Below are positions 1 through 10,227 of a stretch of 64,000 nt of DNA, in pieces. The first letter of the stretch is position 1; every line of letters begins with the position of its first letter. The DNA lies in assembly GCA_039566865.1 (NCBI GenBank), contig CM076961.1, forward strand, positions 12,609,501 to 12,673,500, in the 5' to 3' direction. Below the pieces are notes generated by a model. It was given only the letters and a program-made list of their open reading frames with translations, had not been told where the DNA came from and did no database searches. The DNA is from Aurelia coerulea (lineage: Eukaryota; Cnidaria; Scyphozoa; Semaeostomeae; Ulmaridae). A program made the translations under genes and the position numbers.

Positions 1-89
1 TGAATATCGGCCGTGAAATCAATTTTTGGTGATTTTTCAAAAGGGAGTACTTTTTGGGACACCCGGTACATAACACTACACGTAACTAA

Positions 90-900
90 CTACTTGAAAG
101 AAAAAGATAGCACCTAAAACTACATTAACTGCTCAAAAAAGAAAGAAACATTCACTTTAAAGGGGGCGCTGGTGGCTGTATGACTTAACAATTTTTAAAT
201 TTCTAATCAAACCGACCAGCTTTATGGATAAATTAGAGACTTAACAGAAGTAGATCTTTATTCATACCATCAGGAAAATATTTATCATCATACGATAAAA
301 TCTAAGATTGGTATATCCAAGTGGTCATAATAAAGCAGAAACTCCAGCGAGAAGATCTCTACCTGGTACTTCAAAAGAAGGGCAGAGCAACAAAACGTGC
401 CCCAAATCCTCAATACCATCGTTGGTAGGGCACATTCGGTTTATAGTATCTCTGAAAATGTGTTTAAATTTGTTAAAATTAGATTTTCTGAGACCAACCC
501 TAAGTTGAGTAAGATACGATAGTCTTGTAGGTTCATGTATTCGAGAGACAGATTTTGGGAGAGGGGCGAATTTTGGATAGCAGCTTTGTCTGAGAAGCAG
601 CAATAGAAGGTGCGAGTCTAATTTCTGGATCAAGCTTATTCCATTCAGATAAGCAATGAGGATAGAAGCTGGATTAACATTTTCTGTCCTGGTCCTTATT
701 CGCCCGATGGCATCCTGCTTGAGAAGAGAGTATCGAAACTGCCGCAGTGGTGGTATTAGATCTGTGGTATATTCAGGAGTCAGATTATTTATGAACTTGT
801 AGAATAAAGTAAGACGTCTGCTACACCTACGGGAGGTTGGTGATTCCCAGCCAAACTTTGCATGCATCTTTTCTCTTAATTTCACCACTTCAGTATGTAG
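90..900 (-). pseudogene. 5'-truncated LINE remnant (RT C-terminus and 3' UTR)
   Basis: Positions 325-888 on the minus strand encode the C-terminal tail of a non-LTR reverse transcriptase. Landmarks shared with LINE-D at 29.1-29.6 kb are FGWESPTSRRCSRR (GWESLNLRRWSRR there), LTQLRVGLRKSNFNKFKH and CPTNDGIEDLGH. The 3' UTR side (about 90-320) shares GGTGGCTGTATGACTTA-type sequence with the LINE tail at 34761-35013. The catalytic RT domain is absent and the C-terminal zinc-type Cys/His residues are partly altered (GHVLLLCPSF), so this is a dead 5'-truncated copy. It lies directly upstream of the endoplasmin exon, on the opposite strand, hence inside that gene's last intron if the exon call is right. 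Confidence 0.75.
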
Positions 901-1019
901 GTTCTTGATCCACCACAGATATTTTGTGCAGGTGTTTACTGTTCCCCTAGCGCATTAGATTTTGAAAATGATGACAATAAGCACTTCTTTATATCAAATG
1001 CTGTTCTTTCCTCCAATAG

Positions 1020-1325
1020 AATTCACTTGACTTTGCTCAACGAATTGAAAGAATGCTACGATTAAGCGTTGGTGTGGCTGCTGATGCCCCTGTAGAAGTT
1101 GAAGAGGAACCTGCTGAGGAGGAGAAAACTGAGGAAGAAGTATCAGCCGATGATGAGGAGGAGGAATCGAAGGATGCAGGAACAGAAAAAGATGAGAAGG
1201 AAGCAGATGGGGAAGAGAAATCTGAGGAGAAAAAGGATGAAGCCGTCAAACCAGAAGATTCAGCAGAAGATGTTGTCGAGGGTGAGACGAAGGAAACCCC
1301 AGCCGAAGCCAAAGATGAATTATAG
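1020..1325 (+). CDS. hsp90b1: Endoplasmin (GRP94/HSP90B1) terminal exon, KDEL-ending
   Basis: The exon reads NSLDFAQRIERMLRLSVGV, then an acidic Glu/Asp/Lys-rich tail of about 80 residues, then AKDEL and a TAG stop. RIERMLRLS followed by an acidic tail and KDEL is the C-terminal signature of endoplasmin, the ER-lumen HSP90 chaperone that folds secreted and membrane proteins; KDEL is the ER retrieval signal. The exon is preceded by a pyrimidine-rich tract and ATAG (TTCTTTCCTCCAATAG), and an in-frame stop sits at the acceptor, so translation must enter by splicing rather than at the internal ATG (1053). Only the last exon is in the window; the ATPase and client-binding domains lie upstream. The reading frame is intact, arguing for a live gene. 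A retained pseudogene fragment cannot be excluded without the upstream exons. Confidence 0.82.
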   Translation, partial: NSLDFAQRIERMLRLSVGVAADAPVEVEEEPAEEEKTEEEVSADDEEEESKDAGTEKDEKEADGEEKSEEKKDEAVKPEDSAEDVVEGETKETPAEAKDEL

Positions 1326-1545
1326 TCAAATGTTTCAAAAACAATTTAACATCAAATTATGAGCAGATGTTATTTGAGATCTGTGAAGCTGTCAAACGTC
1401 GCTCACACACACTAACTTCGTGTTATATGGAGTACTATTACAGTTTATGGTGGCTTTTTGTCAAGCTTCGTATCTCCGTACATTCCTTCTTCTAGACTTG
1501 CTACACGAGTATTCTCCTCAATGAAGTCAATTTTGCCCCGTAGTA

Positions 1546-2014
1546 CAGTAAGGCCCCGCATTTAAAAAACCACCTAAAAGAAAATCTTAAGCTACTGAAC
1601 AATAATTAGCCCCCCCCCCCCCCCTACTCACAAGAAACTCTGGAGGCTCACGCCAAAAATAAAGTGTCTTGTATTTTAATTAATAATATTAGGTCCTGGT
1701 CTGATGGCATTCCACTCCCGGGATTCCACTTCATGCAGGGTCCATAAGAAATTGTTACGAAGATATCCTAGATTTAACAGATTTTTACCGAAATTTTTAC
1801 TGATGGTCTTGACAATCATTGATATCATACACATATGGATGATATGTCTATAAATAGCCCCATTCTGTTGTAACGTATTTCCAGGACTTTCCAGAAATGA
1901 AATTAGAAACTTAAGAAACTTTCAGCCTGAGAAGTGAAAAGCATCATAAATATAAGAAACATTTTAGCCTAAGGTGTGAAAAAGTGGTTTCTTCAATGTG
2001 GTGGGGTCTTACTG
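1546..2014. mobile_element. TA-flanked MITE (CAGTAAGRCCCC termini)
   Basis: The left end CAGTAAGGCCCCGC and the right end GTGGGGTCTTACTG are inverted repeats, with a matching subterminal AAACCAC/GTGGTTT. Both ends abut TA (1544-1545 and 2015-2016), the Tc1/mariner-type target duplication. The element is about 470 bp, has no transposase, and contains a 14 bp poly-C run near 1611. It sits about 220 bp past the endoplasmin stop, so probably in the 3' UTR or just downstream. Confidence 0.6.
1658..1663 (+). promoter_or_regulatory. Candidate polyadenylation signal for endoplasmin
   Basis: AATAAA is the first consensus signal after the endoplasmin stop (1325) and is followed by T/GT-rich sequence. 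It lies inside the MITE at 1546-2014, so if it is used the gene borrows its 3' end from a transposon. There is no transcript evidence here. Confidence 0.3.
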
Positions 2015-2016
2015 TA

Positions 2017-4080
2017 TGTGACATATGACTGATGGGAAAGTCCGCAAAAAACCACAAACAAGTTGTGCAAGAACATTTTTGCTATTTCGCAAAATCTCAG
2101 CAGAGAGAAATATATTATCATGAATTCAAGTCAGTTCTTATTGAATCATTGTCGAGCGTAATTGAGCAAAAACAGAAAATTCGTATATTAACGGCACACT
2201 GTCATGGATGTGAATGGCTGGATCGTCCGATAGAATCAATAACAAAAGATCAAGTAGTTTTGTATTATGAAGCCTGTTATCAGTTGGGAGTCTATGGCAA
2301 GCGAAAGTCGCCAAAATCAGAAAAATCAGGTTTTGCTCGTGAAATAGTGAAATCATGGTTTATTTAGTGAAAAAGTCGGTTTTCTGGTGAAAAACTCGGT
2401 TTTTCTGGTGAGAAACTCGGTTTTTCAGAAAAACTGACAGAACACTTAGTTTTTTCATTCTGGTGACTTCCTCGTCAGGAAAATCGGCTGTTCCAAGATA
2501 AACTCATTTCTTCCGAGAGGCATTGCGAAGTCTAGGGATTTTTCACCGGGACTGCGAAATTTTGCTGATTTTGGTGAAGACGTGGATTTGAAGAGTTAGT
2601 TTCAAAGGTTCAATTTTCGTGTTCAGAATTTAAAACTTTTGCATCAAAAGGTTTACAAAATCGATTGTCCATAGGGCTCCTGACATGGTAAAAATGGGTC
2701 CAGGGAACCAGGGAAATGCTAAGAAACGTATATAATATGCAGTTCCAATTTGCGCAGTGTAGTATTGCAGTTTTTTACAAACTCTTCCTTCAAAGCATCA
2801 AAACTTTAAAACTCATAAGAAACTTGTGTAGCAAACGGCTTTTATGAAACTTTCTATCGAACCCGGACATAAGTTTCATATAAAATGTGTGTCTCTATAA
2901 AATTGGTAGGGATTTCTTGCAAAATGTCAATGGGAAAATTGAATCGAAGACCCCTCCAGGCACCTCTCCATTGCTTATATTTAGTAGTGGCACTCATTGT
3001 TTGTGAGGCACTGAAAAATTTCGCTAATTTTATATCGCTTTGTTGAGTTTATTCAATTAACTGTTGAACCGTCTCACTCTGATTGCGTAACGATATTAAT
3101 TGATAAATAAGATCAACCAACGCTGACTCAATGCCCCGTTCGTACTTTAATCATTTAAGCAAAATCGTGTGATTCTGAAAAACTTGGTTTTTTTCTAAAA
3201 ACTTGGTTTTTCTGAAAAACTCAGTTTTTGTTCAAGTTTATCGTTAAAGTCTTACTGTCGCTACATATATAATCATAGCCTCGCTTTTATCAGTTGCTTT
3301 TGATCTCCACAAGAGACGGTCGTGAAGCCCCCCTTGTTTCCGCAGTTCTATTTGTAAAATTAAAAGGGAAAGCCAATACTTCGTGTTTTTAAAGTTTTGC
3401 ATCTGAATTCGGTTGATCGGAAATGGATTGGAGAAAAAGTGGGTTTTGCAGAAAAACTGAATTTCTCTGTCGTGACTTTCGCCTGCCATAGAAGAATGAG
3501 GGTCATGCTTTCTTTCCCGAATAAAATGAGTCGTATCGTTATCATGGAATTTATTTCTTTGGTATCTGAAATAACTGAAGTTTGCCTAATTCTTATCTTT
3601 TGGGTTGTCTTATTTACCCAATCAGTGCCATGACAGTTTACTTTTCAGTCTGCTTTCGTCCGTTTGTATTTGTTCGTGTTCGGTTATATTTTCTGTGGTT
3701 CTTTCAAATAGGAGTTCATTGTTATCTCTGTGAAACCATTTCTAACTGTTGTAAACACAAGTCGGGTCGAGTGCACATAAAAGACGTATTTCTGAAGAAG
3801 GCTATAAGATGGAAGTATTCGGTCATTTGTAATGTAACGAAATTAGGATATGAAGTGTACTTGGTGTTTCCAATGCAATTTTACGAAACATTATTCAGAA
3901 TTCTTTCTTCTCGCCTTCCTTCGCTAATAATTTGCTGGAAAACTTCGAAGAAAGATTTAAACATAAGGCAAAGCAATTATCGATACCTTTATTTAAGCTG
4001 AGAGAATTTTGTATTTGTCATGCGCGAATCAGCACAGGGAGTCAAAAATGTAAGAACTATGTGCCATCTTCTATTTTTAT
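2017..4080. other. No recognisable gene; degenerate short repeat
   Basis: I see no convincing exon. A degenerate module of about 20 bp (GAAAAACTCGGTTTTTCTG and variants) recurs at 2367-2440, 3176-3235 and weakly near 3430-3465, suggesting an old simple or foldback repeat. The open frames at 2032-2367 and 3582-4001 lack family similarity. Confidence 0.4.
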
Positions 4081-6639
4081 ATTTGAAGAATGAAAACATT
4101 ATGGAGGGGCTTTTGCTCCAACCGGAAGGAATACACCTAGACATATAGGTACATAGGAATCAGGAATGTTGTAACAATGGGCATTATTTGTGCACACAAT
4201 CGAAACAATCAGCGAAGCATCTGAGATATTTATAGGCATTGTTAATGTATACAATCAAAACAATTCTGATATTTTTAGGCAAACAATGAATTTTGGCATA
4301 GTTGCCAATTCACATTTCCTCATTAAGGCTAATTACTACTTGCACCTAACAATAATGGAGCTGCCAACTCATTACAAGGCAATCTTCAAAACTTGACCAC
4401 TTTGACCTGGCACACTGCCCTTACTGTTTGAAAAATCTTCAATATCGAGCAACTGTTAACAAGGGATTCTACCAACCCATAAAATACTATCGAAAAACAA
4501 GTATGGCACTGTAATAGTGGCAACTCTTGTCTGGATAAAGTAAACAATTTGTCAGTATTGTTGGCTATCCTTTAGTTTCACTCAGGGCAGTAGGAAGCGT
4601 CTTAAGCTTGGAGGGGAACGACATTTCAAGAGCATTTTTGTCGTAAGAAGGGCACTTTCATATACATCAGATTTTTGACGGTAAAAATGCGATATATAGT
4701 AGAAAATAGTGTGAATGCTGATAGATATCCGATTCTCTTCACAATGAAACAAGGTGAGAAGTAAACATAAATAAATCACAAAGTAAAAAATAACAAAATT
4801 AAACGACTTTTTTTTCCACATCGGTCTTCTAAAGGGGCACATCCTGAGATAATTTTTTGGTAATTTTTTGGTTTGTTGCAAAATCGTTGGGGGAGAGCAC
4901 GTCCCCCAAAGTCCCCAGTTCCCAAGTCTCTGGACTCTCGCTACATCTAATGTAATAGTTCTGATGCATATCAAGAAGTCTGGTCTGCTTCATCAAGTGG
5001 GCTCGTTAGGCTACAGCCATTTCGATATAAACTAAATCGGGCATTGCAATTGCAAATAGATATTCTATTACTTTAAGGCAAGCTACGTGCATGATCTCAT
5101 TCTTCAAACATGGCTAATGGGGGCCTTTAATTATGTTTGAAGAATGAAAACATTATGCAGGGGCTTTTGCTCCAACCGGAAGGAATATACCTACCTACAT
5201 AGGTATATAGGAATCAGGAATGTTGTAACAATTGGCATTATTTGTGAGGAAAATCGAAACAATCAGCGAAGCATCTGAGATATTTATAGGCATTGTTAAT
5301 ATGTATACAATCAAAACAATTCTGATATATTTGGGCCAACAATGAACTTTGGCGAAGTTGCCAATTCACATTTCCTCATTAAAGCTAATTACTACTTGCT
5401 CCTATAACATTAATCCAGCTGCCAGCTCATTACAAAGCAATCTTCAAAATTTGACCTGGCACACTGCCCTTACTGTTTGAAATCTTCGATATGGATAACT
5501 GTTGCCAAGGGAACAAACAAACCCATATAATACTACCAAGAAGCAAGTGTGGCACTGTTATAGTGGCAACTCTTGTCAGGATAGGTTAAAAAAATTGTCA
5601 ATATTGTCGGCCATCCTTCTGTTTTACTCAGAGCGGTAGGAAGCATCTTAAACTTGGAGGGGCACGGCATTTCAATGGCACTTTTTTCGTAAAAAAGGCA
5701 CTTAATATACTCAGATTTTTGAAGGTAAAAATGTGATATATAGAAGAAAATAGTGTGAATGCTGATAGATATCCGATTTCCTTCACAATGAAACAAAATG
5801 AGAAGTAAACATAAGTAAATCACGAAGTAAATAATAACAAAATTAAACTACTTTCTGTCTGCATTAGTTTTTAAAAGGGGCACATCCTGAAACAAAAATT
5901 AGCACCTTTTGGTTTGTTGCAAAATCTTGGGGAGCACGTGCCCCCTGTGTCCCACTAGTTTCTACGTCTCTGGACTCTCGCTACATCTAATGTAATAGAT
6001 CTGATGCATATAACGAAATCTGATCTGCTTCATCAAGTGGGCTCGTTATTAAGCTACATCCAGTTCGATATGAACTAAATCATGCATTGCAATTGCAACT
6101 AGATATTCTATTACTTTGAGGCAAGCTATGTGCATGATCTCATTCTTCAAACATGGCTAATGGGGGCCTTTAATTATGTTTGAAGAATGAAAACATTATG
6201 GAGGGGCTTTTGCTCCAACCGGAAGGAATACACCTACCTACCTACCTATACATATAGATACCAAGGAATCAGGAATGTTGTAACAATAGGCATTATTTGT
6301 GAGGAAAATCGAAACAATCAGCGAAGCATCTGAGATATTTATAGGCATTGTTAATATATACAGACAATCAAAACAATTCCGAGATATTTGGGCCAACAAT
6401 CAAATTTGGCATAGTTGCCAATTGATATTTCCTTGTTAAAGCTAATTACTGCTTTCTCCTAACATTAATACAGCTGCCAACTCATTACCAGGCAATTCTC
6501 AAAACTTGACCTCTTTGACCTGGCACACTGCCCTTACTTTTTGAAATCTTCAAGATCAATAACTGTTAACAAGGGAACTAGACTTGCACCAAGATGGACT
6601 TGGGGCAAGTCTACAAGGGAACCTACCAGCCTATATAAT

Positions 6640-6972
6640 TTTTATTTTTTTTTTCTATACTCAATCTAAAAAATTTTACAAAGACGAATTACCTACGACA
6701 CTACTTACAAAACACTTTACTACACTACAAAGACGATACCCCTAGGAGCAAAATATCATGACTACGCCGGGGTCATGCCATAAAAGACATAAAACTAAAC
6801 TAAAATTAAAGATACGGTTCCAAAAAACTACATACAAACCAATTTACCGATGACTAAAGAAAGAAACTTGTTTTGCAGTAGATGTCGAGCTACGAATCCG
6901 AAAATGTTGGGAAACAAGGACCCCAACTGAGAGATACCAACGACAACAACAGCCGTCGTTACTCCCTCGTTC
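6640..6972 (-). mobile_element. 5'-truncated LINE 3' tail inserted in the array
   Basis: A T-rich start on the plus strand (poly-A on the minus strand) is followed by sequence matching the LINE tails at 34761-35013 and 30100-30250; a core TAGGAGCAAAATATCATGAC resembles the block near 34870. It interrupts the repeat unit between CCTATATAAT and CATATAATGCTATC, and ATATAAT at 6633-6639 and 6973-6979 is a plausible target duplication. Confidence 0.65.
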
Positions 6973-7389
6973 ATATAATGCTATCAGGAAACAAATGTGG
7001 CACTGTTTTAGTGGTCACTCTTGTCAGGGTAAAGCAAACAATTTGTCAATATTGTCGGCCATCCATCCATTTTCCTCGGAGCAGTAGGAAGCATCTGAAA
7101 CTTGGAGGGGCAAGGCATTTCAATGGCACTTTTTTCATAAAAAAGGCACTTTGATATACATCAGATTTTAGACAGGAAAAAATGTGATATATAGAAGAAA
7201 ATATTGTGAATGATGATATATATCCAATTTCCTTCACAATGAAACGAAGTGAGAAGTAAAAATAAGTAAATCACGAAGTAAATGATAAAAAAATTAAACT
7301 ACTTTCTGTCTAAATTGGTTTTTAAAAGGTGCACATCCTGAGACAAAGAGAGCACCTTTTGGTTTATTACAAAATCTTGGGGGCCTGTG

Positions 7390-7510
7390 CCCAGGGGCGG
7401 ATCCAAATTACTGCGACTACTGCTGAAGCAGTAGTCAGATTGTCAGATCCTTGTATCTAGTTATTAAGGTCCATGCCTATTTTCAAAAGGCAGCACCCTT
7501 AAACAGTGCC
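7390..7510. mobile_element. Fragment with a hAT-like CAGGGGCGGATCC end
   Basis: Compared with other units, about 120 bp of extra sequence starts at CAGGGGCGGATCCAAATTA and includes a small palindrome (CTACTGCTGAAGCAGTAG). CAGGGGCGGATCC resembles hAT termini. A matching far end and an 8 bp duplication were not found, so this may be a truncated copy. Confidence 0.35.
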
Positions 7511-8046
7511 CCCGGTTCCTACGTCTCTGTAGTCTCGCTACATCTAATGTAATGGTTCTGATGCATATCAAGAAATCTGGTCTGCTTCATCAAGTGGGCT
7601 CGTTATTAGTCTACAGCCAATTAGATATAAACTAAATCATGCACTACAATTGCAAATAAATATTTCATTACTTTGAGGCAAGCTATGTGCATGATCTCAT
7701 TCTTCAAACATGGCTAATGGGGGCCTTTAATTATGTTTGAAGAATGAAAACTTTATGCAGGGGCTTTTGCTCCAACCGGAAGGAATACACCTACCTACCT
7801 ATACCTATAGATACCAAGGCATCAGGAATGTTGTAACAATACACATTATTTGTGCACACAATCGAAACAATCAACTAAGCATCTAAGATATTGACAGGCA
7901 GTGTTAATGTATACAATCAAAATAATTCAGAGATATTTGGGCTAACAATCAAATTTGGCGTAGTTGCCAATTTATATTTCCCATTTAAGGCTAATTAACT
8001 ACTTGCTCCTAACATTAATGGAGCTGCCAATTCATTACGAGGCAAT

Positions 8047-8945
8047 TAGACCAGACGGTGGTTGAGGTAGGTACCACTTCTAGGCGGAGAAATTTATATC
8101 ACTATTTTCAGGTGCCTACTCACGTGAGTATATGGAAAAGTGACGGTGAACGGGGATCTGCTGGGGTTTGAGGGGTAAAAACGGGAGTTCAAATAGTACC
8201 GCTTTGACCAGAAGCCTCTGCGGAGGAGAAATAGAATTATCAACTTTGCCAGAAAGAGAAATGCTTTCTTTCCTCAACTATGAATGAAATGGCATTTCCA
8301 ATGAGTTGATAATGTTGGTTATTGATTTCAATACCAAAATGATTATTGTCACGTGACCAAAACTCACCCTTTACCTTATATGGCAAATATAAGTAAACTT
8401 GAAGTTTCAAGCTTTTTATCGTTGCAAACTAGACGCAAAGAGCATCTTATAGTTGTCTGTGACCCGCAACAGTATTTAAAATAGTTTATGAGGGAATATA
8501 TGCCTATGATATTAAGATAGGAACTCTGTAGTAGGTGCCAATGTCTCTGAAAATAAGAACAACATCGAAATGGATGGCATATTTCATGCTGTCAATCGGA
8601 TTGCGGTAACTACAGGTAAATCAATTCTTCCAAACAGCAGAGAATATTTCCCCCAAACAAGAAGACTTTTCTTGGCACCAAACAGGCCCGTAGGAAGCGG
8701 GGGGGGCAGGGGGGGCTCAAGCCCCCCCCAATAATTTTTTAAAACAATGGTGCTACGTCACATGAATTAATTAGATGTATTGTTCTCTATTGTTTTGAGA
8801 ACAATTGCCCCCCCAATCCGAAGCTCCTTCCTACGGCCCTGGCACCAAACGCTGTTGGTTTCAACTGACTTGCCCCCTCAGTTATCGAATCACTAGAAAA
8901 TTATACCTAATCATCCACTTCAATATCTTCTCGTCACTCTCTTCG
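8047..8945 (+). repeat. Left terminal inverted repeat
   Basis: Pairs with 17733-18457 down to ATATCTTCTCGTCAC, where similarity ends. It is longer than the right arm only because a 159 bp hAT-like MITE plus an 8 bp duplication (8683-8849) was inserted after the arms formed. Confidence 0.8.
8683..8841. mobile_element. 159 bp hAT-type MITE with 8 bp target duplication
   Basis: Ends are CAGGCCCGTAGGAAG and CTTCCTACGGCCCTG, i.e. imperfect CAGGGCCGTAGGAAG inverted repeats. The 8 bp GCACCAAA is duplicated at 8675-8682 and 8842-8849. The right arm of the host element carries the uninterrupted sequence near 17820-17832, which confirms the insertion. An 8 bp duplication with CAGGG ends is typical of hAT. 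Confidence 0.85.
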
Positions 8946-9116
8946 TCATCATCAAGGACCAATTCGTTATTCGTTTGCACCAGAGCTTCCTCGATTTCAC
9001 ATGGGAACATCTTTTCAATCAACTTCATCTCCAATGTAGCGTCCCTGCCTTGTTGGCTAAGATCTGGCCATTCGACCAATGGCTGGTCCACTTGGACTAT
9101 TGGACCAGCCACTGAA
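8882..9116 (-). CDS. Candidate 3' exon of the large TIR element's own gene
   Basis: On the minus strand, TTTTCAG near 9111-9117 could be a splice acceptor. It is followed by an open frame including EWPDLSQQGRDATLEMKLIE, KMFPCEIEEALVQTNNEL and an acidic DDDEESDEK stretch; the frame then runs into the left TIR and stops. Composition looks protein-like, but I do not recognise the family. The right TIR carries the same KILKWMI end followed by a stop, so the C-terminus is encoded within the TIR. Could be the tail of a transposase or accessory protein; upstream exons were not located. Confidence 0.3.
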
Positions 9117-9610
9117 AATTAAATTCGATCAGCCACCACTTGTTTTCTCCATCAATTGGAGAGGAGTAAAGCAACTGCGCAAAGAAGCATACAAAGACTT
9201 CAAGAAATACCGCATTGAGAAAAGGTGAAGTTGACTTCCACAAACCCCCCCCCCCCCCTAGTAATTTAAAGTTATTCAAAATACACACCGGAAAGTAGCT
9301 AACAGTCAAGTCAAGCACCTAGGCTAAATGCATTGAAGCGAACAGATACCAGCGATCTGAAGAGCAACATCATATGAAAGTTTGGCGAGAGTCTTTTGCC
9401 CTTTTGTTACACTCTTTAGGCAAACGGGGCACAATTTTGTTGGGACACCCTGCAGAAGTTCCTAAAGTCACTATCAAGAAGGTATAATCGAGCTGATATA
9501 ATTGCAGATATTTGATCATATCAGGTGAAAGAAGCAAGAGGGGATGCTAAGTACCTCAAAACTTCACTGATTTCGTGAAGAACGAAGAAAACGTGCGGCG
9601 GGTTATTGAA

Positions 9611-10147
9611 TTAAAGGGGCAGTCAGACGTGATGTTGCGCGGGACATTTCCATTGTATTTGCATGAAAAGTGCTTAGGCCTAGCATCGACTCGTCAATGG
9701 AGATTTTGAATTGGATTATCGCACATTTCAATCCATCTCCATCGACATTGTTCTTGACATTCTCAAGGATTTAATTGACAGATATTGTTCGTCTATGTCG
9801 ATTTCATGTATTTGCAAAGTTATTTTGTTTATTACAAATTCCTGAAAGTCGTAAACAGCGATTTTGCATAAGCAACTTTGAAGCTGCGAAGAGATAATCT
9901 ACAAGTCGAAGTGGGCAAGAAACTCGCCAAAGAATCTGGTTTTTGAGTCAGATTTATGATGTTAGGTGAAACCGAAAGGTGAATAGAACCTTCTCACACT
10001 CTACTGGATTCATTGCTCAATTAATTTCATCAGAATTACAGCGAACAAAGAGGTACAGTAGACATGTTTTGGTATTTAGGCCTATACTAATTGGATTGTT
10101 ACACGCAGAATCTGATACCCGCGTTTCGCGTCTGACTGCCCCTTTAA
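9611..10147. mobile_element. TTAA-flanked MITE (AGGGGCAGTCAGACG termini)
   Basis: The left end TTAAAGGGGCAGTCAGACG and the right end CGTCTGACTGCCCCTTTAA form near-perfect inverted repeats. TTAA at both ends (9611-9614 and 10144-10147) is the target duplication of Kolobok or piggyBac-type elements. Short open frames inside do not resemble a transposase; this is a non-autonomous copy. Confidence 0.75.
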
Positions 10148-10227
10148 TGCTAGAAACAGTTGAAAAGAATCCTTTCAAAATAACGAATGCTCTACGCTGC
10201 ACAGAAGTATATTACATATTTAGATCA

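Larger units (their letters stand above)
4081..8046 (+). repeat. Tandem array of a ~1.05 kb unit, block 1 (about 3.8 units)
   Basis: Unit landmarks in order: TTTGAAGAATGAAAAC, GCTCCAACCGGAAGGAATA, a short microsatellite (ACCT or TATAGACA type), AGGAATGTTGTAACAAT, TTTGACCTGGCACACTGCCC, CTTGGAGGGGCACGGC, TTGGTTTGTTGCAAAAT, CTCGCTACATCTAATGTAAT, then a hairpin arm ATTCTTCAAACATG facing ATGTTTGAAGAAT of the next unit. The GTTGTAACAAT landmark recurs near 4165, 5222, 6278 and 7832; the last interval is longer because of insertions at 6640-6972 and about 7390-7510. The block stops exactly at 8046, where the large TIR element begins, and resumes at 18458. No coding function is apparent. Confidence 0.85.

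Noticed and set aside
1037..1312. Ser-rich frame antisense to the endoplasmin tail
   Set aside because: Shadow of the Glu/Lys-rich exon: GAA/GAG/GAT read backwards give Ser/Phe codons.
2032..2367. 111-codon frame starting MGKSAKNHKQ
   Set aside because: No family resemblance. The end runs into the degenerate GAAAAACTCGG repeat; composition matches surrounding non-coding DNA.
3582..4001. 139-codon frame rich in hydrophobic residues
   Set aside because: AT-rich chance frame without domain, good start context or splice structure.
4190..4396. 68-codon frame repeated identically at 19237-19443 (variants at 20225, 22009, 23035)
   Set aside because: It recurs only because it lies in the ~1.05 kb repeat unit. 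Other units break or shift it, and there is no domain; its identity reflects recent unit duplication, not selection on a protein.
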